Origin: Heloderma charlesbogerti
Taxonomy: Eukaryota; Chordata; Lepidosauria; Squamata; Helodermatidae
Assembly: GCA_026122225.1 (NCBI GenBank)
Contig: JANEZZ010002239.1
Span: 744,001-808,000, forward strand
Direction of reading: 5' to 3'
DNA length: 64,000 nucleotides
Shown here one piece after another: positions 11,480 to 22,849 of this stretch. Made by a program: the position numbers and the translations under genes. The notes under the pieces were generated by a model. The model did no database searches. It worked only from the letters and a program-made list of their open reading frames with translations, and was not told the DNA's origin. Each line of letters starts with the position of its first letter. The first letter of the stretch is position 1.

Positions 11480-11562
11480 TTGCCATAGATGGTTCCATCT
11501 TTCATATTCTCCCGAGGGCGACACCAAGTATGAACATCAGGTGAGGGAGGCATCTGTTCAGG
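11480..11562 (-). CDS. SPATA6L: SPATA6-family gene, candidate exon 8
   Basis: The exon opens after an acceptor (ctaattcccag) and, continuing the phase of exon 7, reads PEQMPPSPDVHTWCRPRE and then about ten more residues. Joined to exon 7 this gives VIRR followed by a PPSP motif. As I recall the SPATA6 protein, a VIRH segment is likewise followed by PPSP, which is the main reason to accept this exon. The right edge is well placed. The 3' edge is ambiguous: a GT donor gives an end at 11480, while a GC donor with strong GCAAGT context would end the exon at 11484. Nothing further downstream was identified. Confidence 0.6.
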
Positions 11563-11650
11563 CTGGGAATTAGATATTAGTGTTTTAAGTATAGTAACCC
11601 AGTTTGGATGTAACAATAAGTAATAGTTTACTGCAGCCTTCCTTAATGTG

Positions 11651-11762
11651 GTTTTCTCCAAATGTTTTGGATGACAACCTCCATCAGTCCTTACCCATGC
11701 TAGCTGGTGCTGATGGGAGTTGTGGTGTCATCTAGATATTTTCAACTACGTTGAGGAAGCCT
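11651..11762. mobile_element. foldback MITE, diverged copy
   Basis: Carries the family's recognisable internal text (ttctccaaatgttttggatg, then gctgatgggagttgtggtgt) but the arms are decayed. It lies just upstream of exon 8, within intron 7. Confidence 0.5.
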
Positions 11763-11979
11763 GGGTTACTGTCACATGCACAAACCTTGGGTTCACACAC
11801 AACCCTCCCCTCTCCTCCTCCAGTGTGGCCACGAGGAGAGCTGAAGCTTGCTCTTTAACTTTCAATTACCCAGTTTAGCTTTATGTCTAAACCTCAAACT
11901 GTGGTTAATTCAAATTATGGTTGATGGAAACAAGTCAGCCTCCTGAACAATGGTTTGAAGTTGACTTGTTTCTGTAAAC

Positions 11980-12601
11980 CTGAGGTCAGCACTGTGGTGT
12001 CCATGGACACCACAGCACCCCTGGACTTCCCACTTGGCACTCATGAAGGCCCTGCCCCTCCCAATAACTTTTAAATTTAATGTTTTAATTGGTTTTTACC
12101 TTGAATCACCAGAAAGCAGCAGAGCTCTGGCTTCCAGCTGCCCCACCATCCTCCACTGCTTTGTCCGTAATGCCTCTGGGCCCAGAAAATTCTTCATAGG
12201 AAAGGAAGTGGGTGGGGCAGCTGGAAGGTAAAGCACTGCTGCTTCCCAGCCAGCCAGCCCAAACTGAAATGAAAGGGGGGCAAAATGCTGCTGCTGGGAA
12301 GCTTGAGGGATGCGAGATGACAAGGGAGAAACTAGGGGCTGGGGGGAGAGAGTGACATAGGCGGTGGGGGAGAGAGGAAGAACCTTAGGAAGTTAGGAAA
12401 GGCAGCAAGGTGATGGGGACAGGGCAGCGAGGGACACAGGAGGAAGGCAGCGAGAGCGTTAAGAAAGTCAGTGGGAAGCAACCATAGGGGTGGCATGTGG
12501 AGGGAAGGATGTGATGGTTGAATGAGGTGTGGGGTTGTGCCCACAACAATTTCTAAAAAATCCAAATGTGTTCATGGGCACAAAAAGGTTGGAGACCCCT
12601 G
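11980..12601. mobile_element. non-autonomous hAT element, Charlie-like ends
   Basis: The right end, read on the minus strand, starts CAGGGGTCTCCAACCTTTTT, a classical hAT terminus. The left end CTGAGGTCAGCACTGTGG is a decayed version. Flanking octamers ctgtaaac (11972-11979) and ctgtaaat (12602-12609) match at 7 of 8, an 8-bp target duplication. The interior is purine-rich with no transposase frame. It lies in intron 7 of the SPATA6-family gene. Confidence 0.75.
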
Positions 12602-13331
12602 CTGTAAATCATAGTTAAGACTAACCATAGTTTGTTTGAGATCAGACATGATGCTTAACTGTAGTTAGTGAGAAATGGCTTCACCTAGGTTCATTCTTGT
12701 AATGATGAGCAATGGTTTACCATTATATTCCAGTGAGGCCACTTCAAAGTGTATGTTTGTTGAAAAAATCAACAGCATTACAATGTATACATTACATAGA
12801 CTTCAGTAAACAGTTGGAAGCTCACTGGATACACTTTCAAACCCTGGGTACACTTTCAAATATATGCCCTCTGTCTGTGTTCCTGGTGTTTCATACCACA
12901 ACTACTTGTAACCAAAGTTGTGCCATTAGACATTTCCCTAGGAAATATTATTTATTTTAGAGTCTCACCTTGATTTACAACAGTATCCTAATTCCTCATA
13001 AAGCTGAATTCTGTTTAAATCCTATTAAATCTTGTACTAATATTCAATTACTATAAAGTAGCATTTATATAACCACTGAGCTATCAGTGGGGAAAATAGA
13101 CATACAAAGAATTTAAACATGGCATTCAAGAATTAACTGGTTCTTTGTAAATTGCCAGCATCAACAAAAGAACATGAATTCCACTTAATTTTTAATTTAG
13201 ATCAAGTGTTTGGGATAGAACAAAGAAATAGTCACAAAGAAGAAGAGTTGAATGAAAGGCTTCTTAGACTAACTGTGGAAAAGCAAGACTTGACCCAAGC
13301 TTAAATTGGAATTGCTGTACAGCATACATAC

Positions 13332-13607
13332 ACGTCGAATTACAAATGGAGGCCTATCTGTTTCTTTTCTGAAATCAAAAGGCCCTAAGTCTAAATGGGC
13401 CAGGCGTTGTCTGACTTGCAGGAGCTGGCACATTCGCCTTTTGGTGTAAGGAGATGGAGATCGAGAGAGAGAGGCTATTGTGGGCTGCTCATAGCTCTTT
13501 GTTGCTAAGCAGTGCCTGTTTCTTTCAAGTGAAGAAGTGTTCCTTCTTGGAGACCTTGTCTGTGGCGTTCTATCTGTAGATGAATGACGCAGCCAATCAA
13601 AACTATC
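13332..13607 (-). CDS. SPATA6L: SPATA6-family gene, exon 7
   Basis: A 276-bp exon, exactly 92 codons, phase 0 at both ends. The acceptor is ttcaattcag and the donor is CGT|GTATGT; an alternative GTGTAT donor two bases earlier would change the last residue. It encodes a basic Ser/Arg-rich stretch, then the family core YEQPTIASLSRSPSPYTKRR, then LAHLDLGPFDF and TDRPPFVIR. These blocks match, in order, the central conserved region of SPATA6 as I know it (YEQPTI, SPSPYTKRRMC, RLAHLNLGP, KPPFVIRH). SPATA6 acts in assembly of the sperm connecting piece at the head-tail junction; the role of the paralogue is less clear. This exon alone identifies the family with high confidence. Confidence 0.93.
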
Positions 13608-14337
13608 CTGAATTGAAGAGAGGAAATTATAAAGATTGAAGGACTTCAGAATATATATACTCTCACTATTGACAATACAGCATTCCGCAATTATCCTACT
13701 TTTAACATGGTTAAGGTCTCCATAACAGAATCTAAAACTTTGAGATCACACACTCTTCCACTCTCATAGTTCATGAATTCTTCCTAGTCTATGCTTCTCT
13801 TCTACCCAGACTTTTTGTTTAGCTGCTCTGTAGGAACACTGAACCCTAGGTTGCCAAGTACATCTTCCACTGCTTGCTCCTCTAACATAAGTAGCTGAAT
13901 AATTAATACCACAGAGCCAGAGGCATTTCTTCCATCAGTACTACTAATGGATGGGACCCAGAACTGCAAAAGTGAGTGGGAATATGATCCAAGTTGTAAT
14001 ATTTGGCTTTGTTTACATCATTATACTTTTATAAAAGTATTTACATACATAGTACACTGTGTAATATCTTATTATTATTATTCCTGTAAAATATTACTCG
14101 ACAATTGTTCACTTCCAAACATTAAATTCTAAGATGATCACAGGATCGTGTAGCTGCCAATTATTTTATATTTGTTTTCAGACTGCTTTTTTTGTGCTAA
14201 CCTGACTAAAAATGTAGATCAAGTTTCCAAGTAACTTTCATAAGAGGAGTTTCATCAAAAGAAGCAATTTAAGACAGGTATAAATCTATCATTATTCAAT
14301 CTAGAAATTAAATTGCTAACAATTAAGTTATGCTAAC

Positions 14338-14418
14338 CTGCTTTTGAGCTTTTTCTGAACTTAACAGGCTTTCAGAAATAAGACAAGTTGTGTAAAACTT
14401 CAATTTTGGAGCAATTCC
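14338..14418 (-). CDS. SPATA6L: SPATA6-family gene, exon 6
   Basis: An 81-bp exon of 27 codons, phase 0 to phase 0, with acceptor tctctgttccag and donor CAG|GTTAGC. It reads GIAPKLKFYTTCLISESLLS and then a polar tail. The start aligns with GIAPKIEFSTRT in human SPATA6L and with NAPRLEFSTTSVITECL in SPATA6, both from memory. It follows exon 5 without a frame break (GFA|GIAPK), reproducing the GFPGIAPK junction of SPATA6L. This is one of the two strongest arguments for the L paralogue. Confidence 0.9.
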
Positions 14419-14429
14419 CTGGAACAGAG

Positions 14430-15215
14430 ACAATAATTGAACATCAAGCTCAAACTGGAGAGATAAAGGGTATCAAAGAAGTAAATGTCACCTACTGCAA
14501 CAAACCATTCCTAATTTTAACACTTTCCTTTGTTAATTTCAGCCTTTAATAAAGATAATTAGAAAAGACAGAACAGCAATGGTAAATGTCAAGAAGATAA
14601 CATTTGCATTTCTGACAATTCAATTACTGATGATTATATTGCTTTTGTACAACAATTAAGGTCTGGCGTTTATTTCAACACATTGCTTTGTCAAAAGCAT
14701 TTTAAAGGTTTTTCATGGCACGTTACATACCATTAATTAAAAGTCAAGTCATGCCGTTCAACCTTCACTCACATCACTTCCAAATTTCTTGATATGTACA
14801 CTGGAGACATTATGGTATCCTTTGTTTATGAAGAGTCTACATTTTTCTATATTTGTATGCCACATGTTGGTGCCGGACAAAAGAAGATGTTTAGAACACA
14901 CTCTTTGCACCCCTCTAAAGCAAACAAAAAACTCCACCCCACCAGCAGTGAGGGTCACATCAGGTAGCTCCCCCCACTGGATGTCAAGCAACCACAGATT
15001 TTGCATTTTCCTCTCTGTGTTTTTTTTTGGGGGGGGGGAATGAACCCTCGGTGGAAGAAATATCTGGAATGAGGGATATAGGGAAAGGAGCATCGGTTTG
15101 TCATTTGTGGGGGATATTCTCCCCATTCCATGTCTGTTTTGGAAAGGTAAGTTACTTATGTCTGATCTTTCCTCATCTCTACTCTCAACAAATTGATGGC
15201 TGACAACCCACATTG
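14430..15215. other. intron 5 sequence with a long unexplained frame
   Basis: A minus-strand frame of 158 residues (14758-15234) is open but has no domain, splice logic or family match. It includes a poly-G/poly-T junction near 15020-15040, so I treat it as non-coding intron sequence. Confidence 0.4.
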
Positions 15216-15224
15216 ACACTATGA

Positions 15225-15562
15225 CCTGGTTCACACGTATGACAGCCCATCAGTTTAAAACCCAATGGGATGTCATGAATGAGTGGGGACAATCCAGCAC
15301 ACTGCCTTCAGCACATCCTCCTCTTCTGCTTTTACTGCACAACCCACAATCAACTCCTTTGTCACTTGTGGAGCATAACGTACAGACCCGGACCAGTGGG
15401 CTAAGGGGCTAAACAACTCAGCAGTTAACCCATGGTTTGTTATTGGTTACAAAGGAACCAATCATGGGTTGTAGGGCAGAACAGGAAGAGGCAGGCACAT
15501 CTGCTCGTGTACAACAACCCATCAGTTTTTAAACCTATGAGTTGTTGGTATGTGCAAACAGG
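15225..15562. mobile_element. foldback element with CCTGGTTCACAC-type ends
   Basis: The left end cctggttcacacgtatgac and the reverse complement of the right end, cctgtttgcacataccaac, are imperfect inverted repeats. Inside, acccatcagttt recurs in both orientations (near 15245 and 15520), so much of the 338 bp can fold. No clear target duplication was found. Confidence 0.5.
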
Positions 15563-15934
15563 TAGTACGTAAAACAAATTGTAGCCCATGATGTATTAAC
15601 AGAAGAAATGGGTGTTACATAACCACACTCACTGATCATTCACCGGAGAGTTCACAATTCAAATGAGAAGTTACTGAAATATTAAACAAAGCTGTTTGCT
15701 TATTAAAATCAGCCTACTGATCAAAAGATTGGTCAGCAGACAATGAAATCTCAGTGTTTTCTTTTTTAAAAGATACCTTAAAGTGAAATCCATGTAACTA
15801 GAGATACATATTTCCGTTCCAGGTACACTGGTGGAAAGTACTGCTAAGATTAGAATGGTTAAATACACAGAAAAACAGGTCTTGCTAATAAAAATCAGCT
15901 TGTCTTCTAACAGGGATATCTCCCCTCACTAAGA

Positions 15935-16137
15935 TGCCTTATACCAGGACAAACTATTTATTCATCTAGCCCATTATTGTCTACTCTGACTGGCAGCGGT
16001 ATTCCAGGGTCTTAGGGTAGAGGTATTTCTATCACCACTATCTGATTCTTTTAACTAGAGATACCAGGGATTGAATCTAGGGCCTTCCACATGCAAAACA
16101 CATGCTTTACCACTAAGCTATGGTTCCTCTGCTTGCT
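15935..16137 (-). mobile_element. tRNA-derived SINE
   Basis: On the minus strand the head reads accatagcttagtggtaaag (A-box-like) followed by gattcaatccctggtat (B-box-like, RGTTCRANNCC type). A body with ctgccagtcagagtagacaa and ggctagatgaa follows. This is the architecture of a tRNA-derived SINE with a shared body and a LINE-like tail. A second good copy is at 54590-54790. Confidence 0.7.
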
Positions 16138-16599
16138 GTTTATAATATGTGATGGTAAAAGTCAAAGCAGAAGTAAGGATTCCAAAAGCATCTCCCCCAA
16201 CTAGGGAGCTTAGCAACAAAATATCAGATGAAGTCAATTTAAATAAGCAAGAGAAAACATATGCCCAGTGAAACAAAATATCGACACGGAACCGCATTGG
16301 CGGATCACACCTTCACTCATTTCTTAGCACATCTCTTAACATAAAGACCTCAAGAGGCTGGGCACATAATTATATATTATGAGAATGTGGACACTAAATA
16401 ATCCACATTCTACATAGTGTGTATCACAGCAATGAGCAATATTTCAGAACAATAATTTGATGTTTATAAAGTTCAACCTTGGATAATTATTTGCAAGTTT
16501 ATATACTGAGTCATCTGTCAAAAACAACAACTTTGAACACAACAGCTGTTCTTAGGATACACATGTTCACAAAAGTATACTACACCAATGTACACTTAC

Positions 16600-16724
16600 T
16601 GCAAAACCATAGGTCTTCTGCATTAAAACCTCACGAACTGACCCTCCATGTCCATGGATAAACTTAGGAGCCGGAAAAAGGAAATCTCTTGTATTTTCTT
16701 CATATGCGGCTAGAATTTCTCCCA
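16600..16724 (-). CDS. SPATA6L: SPATA6-family gene, exon 5
   Basis: A 125-bp exon with acceptor gttactttcag and donor GCA|GTAAGT. It enters in phase 1 and leaves in phase 0. With the G from exon 4 it reads VGEILAAYEENTRDFLFPAP, then KFIHGHGGSVREVLMQKTYG and FA. The EENTRDFLFP and REVLM...GF blocks agree with human SPATA6L (EENTRDFLFPEPK, REVLMKTALGFPG) better than with SPATA6 (DENTRDFMFPGPN, RQVTMRRISGLRG); both are recalled, not searched. These are the motifs that tip the paralogue call. Exact phase agreement with exons 4 and 6 supports the borders. Confidence 0.92.
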
Positions 16725-16817
16725 CTGAAAGTAACAGTTACACATGTTTTAACCAAAAAAAAAAATCCACTTATAAAACAAAAACAAATATAGGCAAGCA
16801 AGACTACACACATAGGG

Positions 16818-16880
16818 CACAATCCAGCCAAGTTAAGCATTTCTAAATCCCACTGATATCAGTGGAAGAATTAAATAAAG
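16818..16880. repeat. fragment of the CAATCC-terminus repeat
   Basis: Begins gggcacaatccagcc and continues aaatcccactgatatcag, a decayed version of the GCAATCCTATG interspersed repeat. Confidence 0.35.
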
Positions 16881-17149
16881 AATCTTTATCACTGAAATCC
16901 ATATGACTACTTAAGCAATTCTATTGGTGGTTCTTGCCTACTGAGCCCATACAGCAACATTGTACATGACTCGAAAAGCCTGCTGTGGCACCAATCCAAT
17001 ATGAGGGGTAGAAATAATATCTTGAGAACTTTGTTCTCTAGGAATCTGAGCCTAATAGTAACTGCCATCTTGAAGGGTGAGGTGGGTGTATTAGTCAGAA
17101 GTTTAATTTTTGTTTTTGAGTTTACATAACCCAAGAGTTCAGAACCTAT

Positions 17150-18905
17150 TATTATTATTATTATTAAATTTATTAATGGCCAATCTGGCTGGTCACCCAG
17201 CCACTCTGGGAGACGTACAGCATATAATAAATCAATTTAAAACAATAAAATTCTACAATAAAAACATTTTCTAAAATACCCTAACCCACCCCAAATGCCT
17301 GCCTGAACAACCACGTTTTTAATGCACGACGGAAGCTCATTAAAGAGGTGGCATGGCAGAGTTCCCTAGGGAGGGAGTTCCACAGAGTGGGGGCCACCAC
17401 AGAAAAGGCCCTCTCCCTCGTCCTCACCAATCTAGCTGTCCTGGCTGATGGGACAGAGAGAAGGCCATCCGAGGCTGATCTTGTTAAGCAGCCTGTCTGG
17501 TGTTGCTGGAGGCGCTCTTTAAGATAGGCTGGGCTGGAACCATATAGGGTTTTAAATGTCAAAACCAACACTTTGAATTTGGCCCGGAAAACAACTGGTA
17601 ACCAGTGCAACTCCTTCAGCACTGGAGTGATGTGATCTCGCTGGCAGCTGCCTTTAATCAGGCGAGCCGCAGCATTCTGTACCAGCTGCAGCTTCCGAAC
17701 TCTCTTCAAGGGTAACCCCACTTAGAGCGCATTACAGTAGTCTAAACGAGAGGAGACAAGGGCATGTACTACCGATGGGAGCAGATGGTCGGGAAGGAAG
17801 GGGCGCAGCCACCGTATCAGATGGAGTTGATACAGCACTGTCCGGCTCACAGCTGACACCTGAGCCTCCATGGACAGCTGGGAGTCCAAAATGACCCCCA
17901 GGCCACAGACCTGGTCTTTCAAGGGTAGCCGTGCCCCATTCAACACCAGGTCAACATCCCCCAGCCTCCTCTTGTCTCCCACCAAAAGTACCTCGGTCTT
18001 CTCAGGGTTCAGCTTCAGCTTATTCCTCCCCATCCAGCCACTCACCGTCTCCAGACATTTGGACAGGGATTCTACGGCCAACCTTGGTGAAGATTTGAAC
18101 AAGAGGTAGAGCTGCGTGTCATCCACATATTGATGATATGCACCCCAAACCTCCTGATGATAGCCCCCAGCAGCTTCACATAGATGTTAAATAGCATCGG
18201 GGAGAGGATGGAACCCTGTGGCACCCCACAAATGAGTGGCCACGGGTCCAAAACCTCCTCTCCCAGTGCTACCCTCTGGTACCTGCCGGAGAGGAAGGAC
18301 CGGAACCACCGCAATGCGGTGTCTCCAATGCCCAACCCCTCCAGGCGGTCCAGGAGGATACCGTGGTCAACGGTATCAAAAGCCGCTGAGAGGTCGAGGA
18401 GAACAAGGAAGGAGCATTCACCCCTATCCAGAGCCCTCCTCATATCATCCACCAAGGCGACCAAGGCCGTTTCTGTCCCATGCCCAAGCCTGAAGCCCGA
18501 CTGAAATGGGTCTAGATAATCAGTTTCTTCCAAGTGTGCCTTCAACTGCATCGCCACCACCCGCTCAATTACCTTGCCCAAAAATGGCAGATTTGAGACT
18601 GGGCGAAAGTTGCTCAGAACTTGGGGATCCAAGGAGGGCTTCTTTAAGAGCGGTCTTATCACTGCCTCCTTGAGGGCTGATGGCATCACTCCCTCCTCAA
18701 GGGAGGCGTTCACACCACCCTGATCCCCTCACCCAGTCTCTCTCTGCAGCCCATAATGAGCCAAGATGGGCAAGGATCAAGTAAGCAGGTGGTCGGCCTT
18801 ACAGATGAAAGCACCTTGTCCACTTCAACAGAAGGAAGAAGCTGGAACCGATCCCACAAAACCGGTTTGCCACAGGCTGCCTCTTGCTCACTAACCTACA
18901 AACTA
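17150..18905 (-). mobile_element. L2-clade LINE, 5'-truncated, intron 4
   Basis: A minus-strand non-LTR retrotransposon. The 3' end carries a short tail of ATT/AAT repeats (near 17150). The reverse transcriptase reads in pieces: about 18072-18885 with [20 protein letters not shown] and [15 protein letters not shown]; 17722-18126 with YVDDTQLY; and 17281-17721 with the C-terminal RAFSVVAPTLWNSLP and LKTWLFRQAF. Lesions are few: a 4-5-bp insertion just before the YVDD box shifts the frame, and a stop separates the last two blocks. The endonuclease and 5' part are absent. It lies antisense-neutral in the host intron, in the same orientation as the gene. Confidence 0.88.
18072..18885 (-). pseudogene. 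L2 reverse transcriptase, fingers and palm fragment
   Basis: An open stretch reading from WDRFQLLPSVEVDKVLSS through [21 protein letters not shown] and [18 protein letters not shown] to [15 protein letters not shown]. These are the standard RT blocks up to the catalytic loop. The frame is lost next to YVDD near 18120, so no active enzyme can be made. The lesion looks like a short duplication (atcat) between GVH and QYVDD. Confidence 0.85.
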
Positions 18906-18909
18906 ACAG

Positions 18910-19800
18910 TGTGAGTCATCAAACCAGAAAACAAGGACTGAGCTGGAAAAATCATGGATGTTTTGACAAAGTTATATATCTTCAAAATATACTATACATA
19001 TAAATACAGAGATTTCTGTAGGCCTACATATGTTCTAATTGTGATGTTGTTTTAAAGGCAGAGCAAATCTATCTAGAAAGAACAAAAACTATAGAACAAT
19101 CTTGTAAATCTTTATAGAACTTTGTATAAAACAGAGCCAGCAAATGTGATTATTTTTAATCATATATTATCTGTATCTTTGGGAGTAAAGAGAAGTAGGA
19201 GCAAAAGGGCAGAAGGTTATGTTGTGAATCGAACATAACTGGTTATTAACAAAGTCTGTGCCTGAGAAATAATATTTCTTGTAAGTAGATAACTGAGTAA
19301 TGAGATTAATTCCCAGTTCATAAGCACTATCCAACACTGCCGCTGCACTCCTGCTCAATCTGCCACACAAGCAACAGAAAGCTAACAGTTCTAAAACCAA
19401 CCCCGGAAACAGGCAGAATTGCTTGTTTCCAGATCAGGACAGATCACTGCAGCTTCCTTCTGCAAGCTCTGTGCTGCAGAAGGAACCCAGGTTGCTTGGG
19501 TTGCTTTTAGAACTGCTAGCTCCCCATTGTGCTAACAGTGGTTCCTACAGGCATTGGGCAGGCTTGGATACTGCCCCATGATTACATAATTACAAAAACA
19601 GACAACAGCTACATGATAGGCAGTTCAGTTATCTATGCAAAATGTATTCGTATTTTTATCTGTTTAGCCCCCTTTCAGCTACAAAATAGGCTTCTAGGAA
19701 TTTAAAATACAACTCAAAATCCTACAATGTATCTTTAAAAATATCATTCAGTACAACAGCCCAATAAAAACAACCAATAAAGCCCAACCAACAACCAATC
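18910..19800. other. intron 4 sequence, no feature
   Basis: No exon or repeat recognised, apart from a possible short inverted segment near 19430-19500 (cagcttccttctgcaag against tgcagaaggaa). Confidence 0.35.
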
Positions 19801-19915
19801 CACAATGGGTTGGATCTGCAGGGGTGGACAACTCCCATAAGCCCAACCAGCATAGCAAATGATGATGGCAATTGTATGCCAAAACATCTGGAGGACCATA
19901 AATTGCTCATCCCCT
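19801..19915. mobile_element. foldback MITE, diverged copy
   Basis: The order caactcccataagcccaacc, then gccaaaacatctggagga, matches the arms of the foldback family seen at 22061 and 63714. The outer ends are degraded. Confidence 0.4.
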
Positions 19916-20167
19916 ATCTAGAGTTTTGCAGAGTAGAACTCTCTTAACTGAATGCTCTTCTGGACAGAAAGGGGGAAACAATCTTTGCCAATTTGCCCTT
20001 CCCCTAGCAGCCTCCTATGCCCCCAGAAAATATGCTCCTGGGATTGACCCTCCAGAAAAACATGGTAAGTGTTGGGGGCTGCAGGGAAGAGAGGGGAAAT
20101 TAACAAAGACTGCTTCCTCCCCACCCACCCTCCACCCCAATTCCTGCAGCAGGAGCCTCTGCTGGAA

Positions 20168-20543
20168 CGGAGGGAGCAATCCTATGGCCGCTAGACAGTG
20201 GCTAGACAGCCATAGGATATGCTGTTTTCCAGGAACTGACCGCAGAACAGCCCCGTCCTCCGTGCTCACAAGAGGAGTGCGGAGCAGCCGGAAAGGGGCG
20301 TGGCTGGGGGCGTTCTGGGGCAGGGACAGCGTAGCTGCCTGCACGACACATCCTATGTGTCATACAGCAGCCTCCCTCCCCACTCCCACGGCTAGACAGC
20401 CACAATCGGCTGTCTAGCTGAAAAAGCAGGGTAGGAGAAACTCGGAGGGAACAATCCCCTCTGTGCTTCTCCTGCCCTGCTTTGGATAGGCAGTCGCCTC
20501 CGAGTTCGGAAGCGGCCGCCTATCTAGATGGGATTGCGCCCTA
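20168..20543. mobile_element. multi-hairpin MITE (copy A)
   Basis: Left end ggagggagcaatcctatgg; right end gggattgcgccctaa, read inward as gggcgcaatccc. Internal palindromes include the ctagacag/tggctagac pair, acgacacatcctatgtgtc, and gctagacagccacaatcg with ggctgtctagc. Sister copies at 24803-25193 (same orientation) and 60637-61060 (inverted) share the order of all hairpins. No coding capacity and no clear target duplication. Confidence 0.75.
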
Positions 20544-20814
20544 AATCACTTTCATTAGTGAAAAGAACAGCAGGTCTCAATCAAATCCAGTGTGAACAAG
20601 TTATCATCCTAAAAAACGCATTCTTCCAAACAAGAGACTTTCTTAAAGCTTTTAGAGCATGGGCCATATGAATGAATTCCTAAGGGATGGTGTCACAATG
20701 CTCTGCTCCCTGTTGACACTTGCCAAGACTCACATGGTCAAAGCACTTCATCTGATATTCTAAAAATATGGGGAAATTCAAATGATAATCTTTTTGGCAC
20801 CAGGTTAAGACCTT

Positions 20815-21060
20815 TCTCCTCTCTCTGTTGTTTGGTGGCATATGATGAGTTTTTAACCAGGTCCTGGATTCGTCTTATGGTAGGTTGTTTAAAATTGTTT
20901 TTAGACATATTTGTCTCTCTGTGTGATGTCTGTTTATATGTTTTTATGGAAATGGTTTTACACTTTCTATAATGTATTTTAATGGTTTTTAATCTTTGTA
21001 AACCACCCAGAGGGCTTCAGCTACGGAGCAGTATAAAAATGTAATAAAAAACTAAATAAT
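20815..21060 (+). mobile_element. L2-clade LINE 3' end
   Basis: The 3' UTR pattern of L2: ccaggttaagacctttctc, a T-rich stretch with ggttttta, then gtaaaccacccagagggctt, cagtataaaaatgtaataaa and an A-rich tail. Less than 250 bp remain. Confidence 0.7.
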
Positions 21061-21656
21061 ATTCAAACATACCCTGGACCTAGACTGTAAACACTAGGCA
21101 GTAAAAAGAAATGCTAACGGGCATTGAATTTCAGACCATCTCCATTCTACTTTTCTGTCTGGAAATCAAAACTGGCCTCTTTGTCTTCCTATGTAATAAA
21201 GCCGAACCAATTAATTCGTTACAGGAGCCCTGTGGAGACAACAGTTCTGTGTACAATTCTGCCCCCGCCCCCTGCTCAGCATTTCTGCTCAGACTCTATG
21301 CACATAGAAGATGTACATGCAATCTGTACCCTGAAAATATTGCAGGGTACACATCACACGGAGAACGCCTATGTGCACAGGCTATGTGCAGAAGAATCGA
21401 TAAATTCAGGAAGGTCAGAGGGGTGGGGTGAACAGAACGCGTTACTTTTATCTGCATAGGGCTAATGAGTATTGTGACTCTATGCTAAAGGGGAAGACTT
21501 ACACCTGGGTAAGGTTTAATATACTGATTCTGAGAACTATTTGCTGAAGAACTATGCTGTTTCTAAGTTGAAAAGTAGAGATTCTGCTGTAGTAAGCTAG
21601 GTGTTTATGGAAATTTACCTTAGAGCTACAAATTTATGAAGATATCAATACAATAC

Positions 21657-21698
21657 CTGGAGGAGCCGTTTGTATTAATTCAAGCACTGCTGTGTCGA
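21657..21698 (-). CDS. SPATA6L: SPATA6-family gene, exon 4
   Basis: A 42-bp micro-exon with acceptor ctccctttttctag and donor CCAG|GTATTG, phase 1 at both ends. With the last base of exon 3 it reads LDTAVLELIQTAPP and then enters VGE of exon 5. SPATA6 has DTAVFELIQLVPPVGE at this place, an almost exact match. The human SPATA6L sequence I recall lacks this segment, so its presence here suggests an ancestral exon kept in the reptile. Confidence 0.88.
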
Positions 21699-21834
21699 CT
21701 AGAAAAAGGGAGAAACTATAGTCAGAAGTTATTTTGATATGCAAATGAAAATCTTTTCAACAATTTAACTGCCTCTATCCAGAACAGAAACAGTTTGCAC
21801 AATTCTGATGAGCCAACGATTAGCAGAGACAGAT

Positions 21835-21937
21835 AGATTTTTTTATGTATTGTATTGCTGTTAGCTGCCTTGGGAGGGCTTCTGCCCTGAAAGGTGGCCA
21901 AGAAATATTTTAAAAGAAATAAATAAAAATAAATAGT
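21835..21937 (+). mobile_element. LINE or SINE 3' tail
   Basis: Reads gttagctgccttgggagggc then aggtggccaagaaatatttt and an aaataaataaaaataaa tail. This is the shared 3' end of L2-mobilised elements. Too short to assign to a subfamily. Confidence 0.5.
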
Positions 21938-22060
21938 AGACATATGCAGGTGGAAAAAAATGTGAGAATGCTAATTTTTAGTTTGTAACATCCAGGCTTC
22001 ACAGCAGTCAGATCTACTGCTGACACATATTACACTTCTATAGATCATAAATTAGCCTAG

Positions 22061-22193
22061 CTTTCACCAACCTGGTGTCCTCCAGATGTGCTGGACTATA
22101 ACTCTCAACATTCCTGACCACTAGCCATGCTGGCCGGGGCTGATGGGAATTGAAGTCCAAAACACCTGGAGGGCACTAGGTTGGGAAAGGCTG
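22061..22193. mobile_element. foldback MITE (133 bp)
   Basis: The left arm ctttcaccaacctggtgtcc...ctccagatgtgctggacta pairs with the right arm aagtccaaaacacctggagg...gcactaggttgggaaagg. One of the better preserved copies of the family, in intron 3. Confidence 0.7.
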
Positions 22194-22849
22194 AATTAGA
22201 CCATTCATAACAGATTGTACTACAGTTGTTTGCTGTTGTTGTTGAATGAAATCTTTGAGTTTTTCCCTGGAGGGCTAACAGGAGGAATGCTCTTTTCTGG
22301 TTGTCCTGGTGGCTGCTATCTGTCCTTCCCATTAGGCAGAGCTGAAGAAGACACCAAACATGCACTGTCCAGAAGACTCTAAAAGAACGTCTGGAATGTC
22401 AGAATATAAGCTTAGAAGCTGGGAACAGAACCTCATGTTTGATACAATGAGACGAGTGCTTCTGTTACGGCAGAATGGTCTCCGGCCTTCCCAGGACTAA
22501 AGTGTGAGATAAATATAACAGCCTTGATGTTTGACGGCAGGCTAAACTCTTTCAGAGTTTTGACTGTGATGCATTTTGCTCACTGAGATGCTACAGACAT
22601 TTCTGGAAATAATAATTTTTCAAAATGTTTTGTCAAAGAGATTTTTCTACTTCTCCTCCCTGATGACTGTTCCATAAGACCATGGTATGTAGCTAATTTC
22701 TGTATTTACAGTAGCTGTGTGTAATTCATAAACCTAATAGATGCCAGACTATAGCTGGTGGATACACTGCACTATCTTCCAGATCTTACTTTTAAATTCT
22801 TATCTTCTAGTAAAACTTGGCCTAGCCAAATCTTATTTATTCACTTATG

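Noticed and set aside
14758..15234. 158-codon minus-strand open frame as a possible gene
   Set aside because: No domain, no start context, crosses a poly-G/poly-T junction, and lies inside an intron of the SPATA6-family gene.
15935..16137. Functional tRNA gene
   Set aside because: A- and B-box-like strings are present, but the flanks continue into a SINE body shared with 54590-54790, and no cloverleaf is supported.
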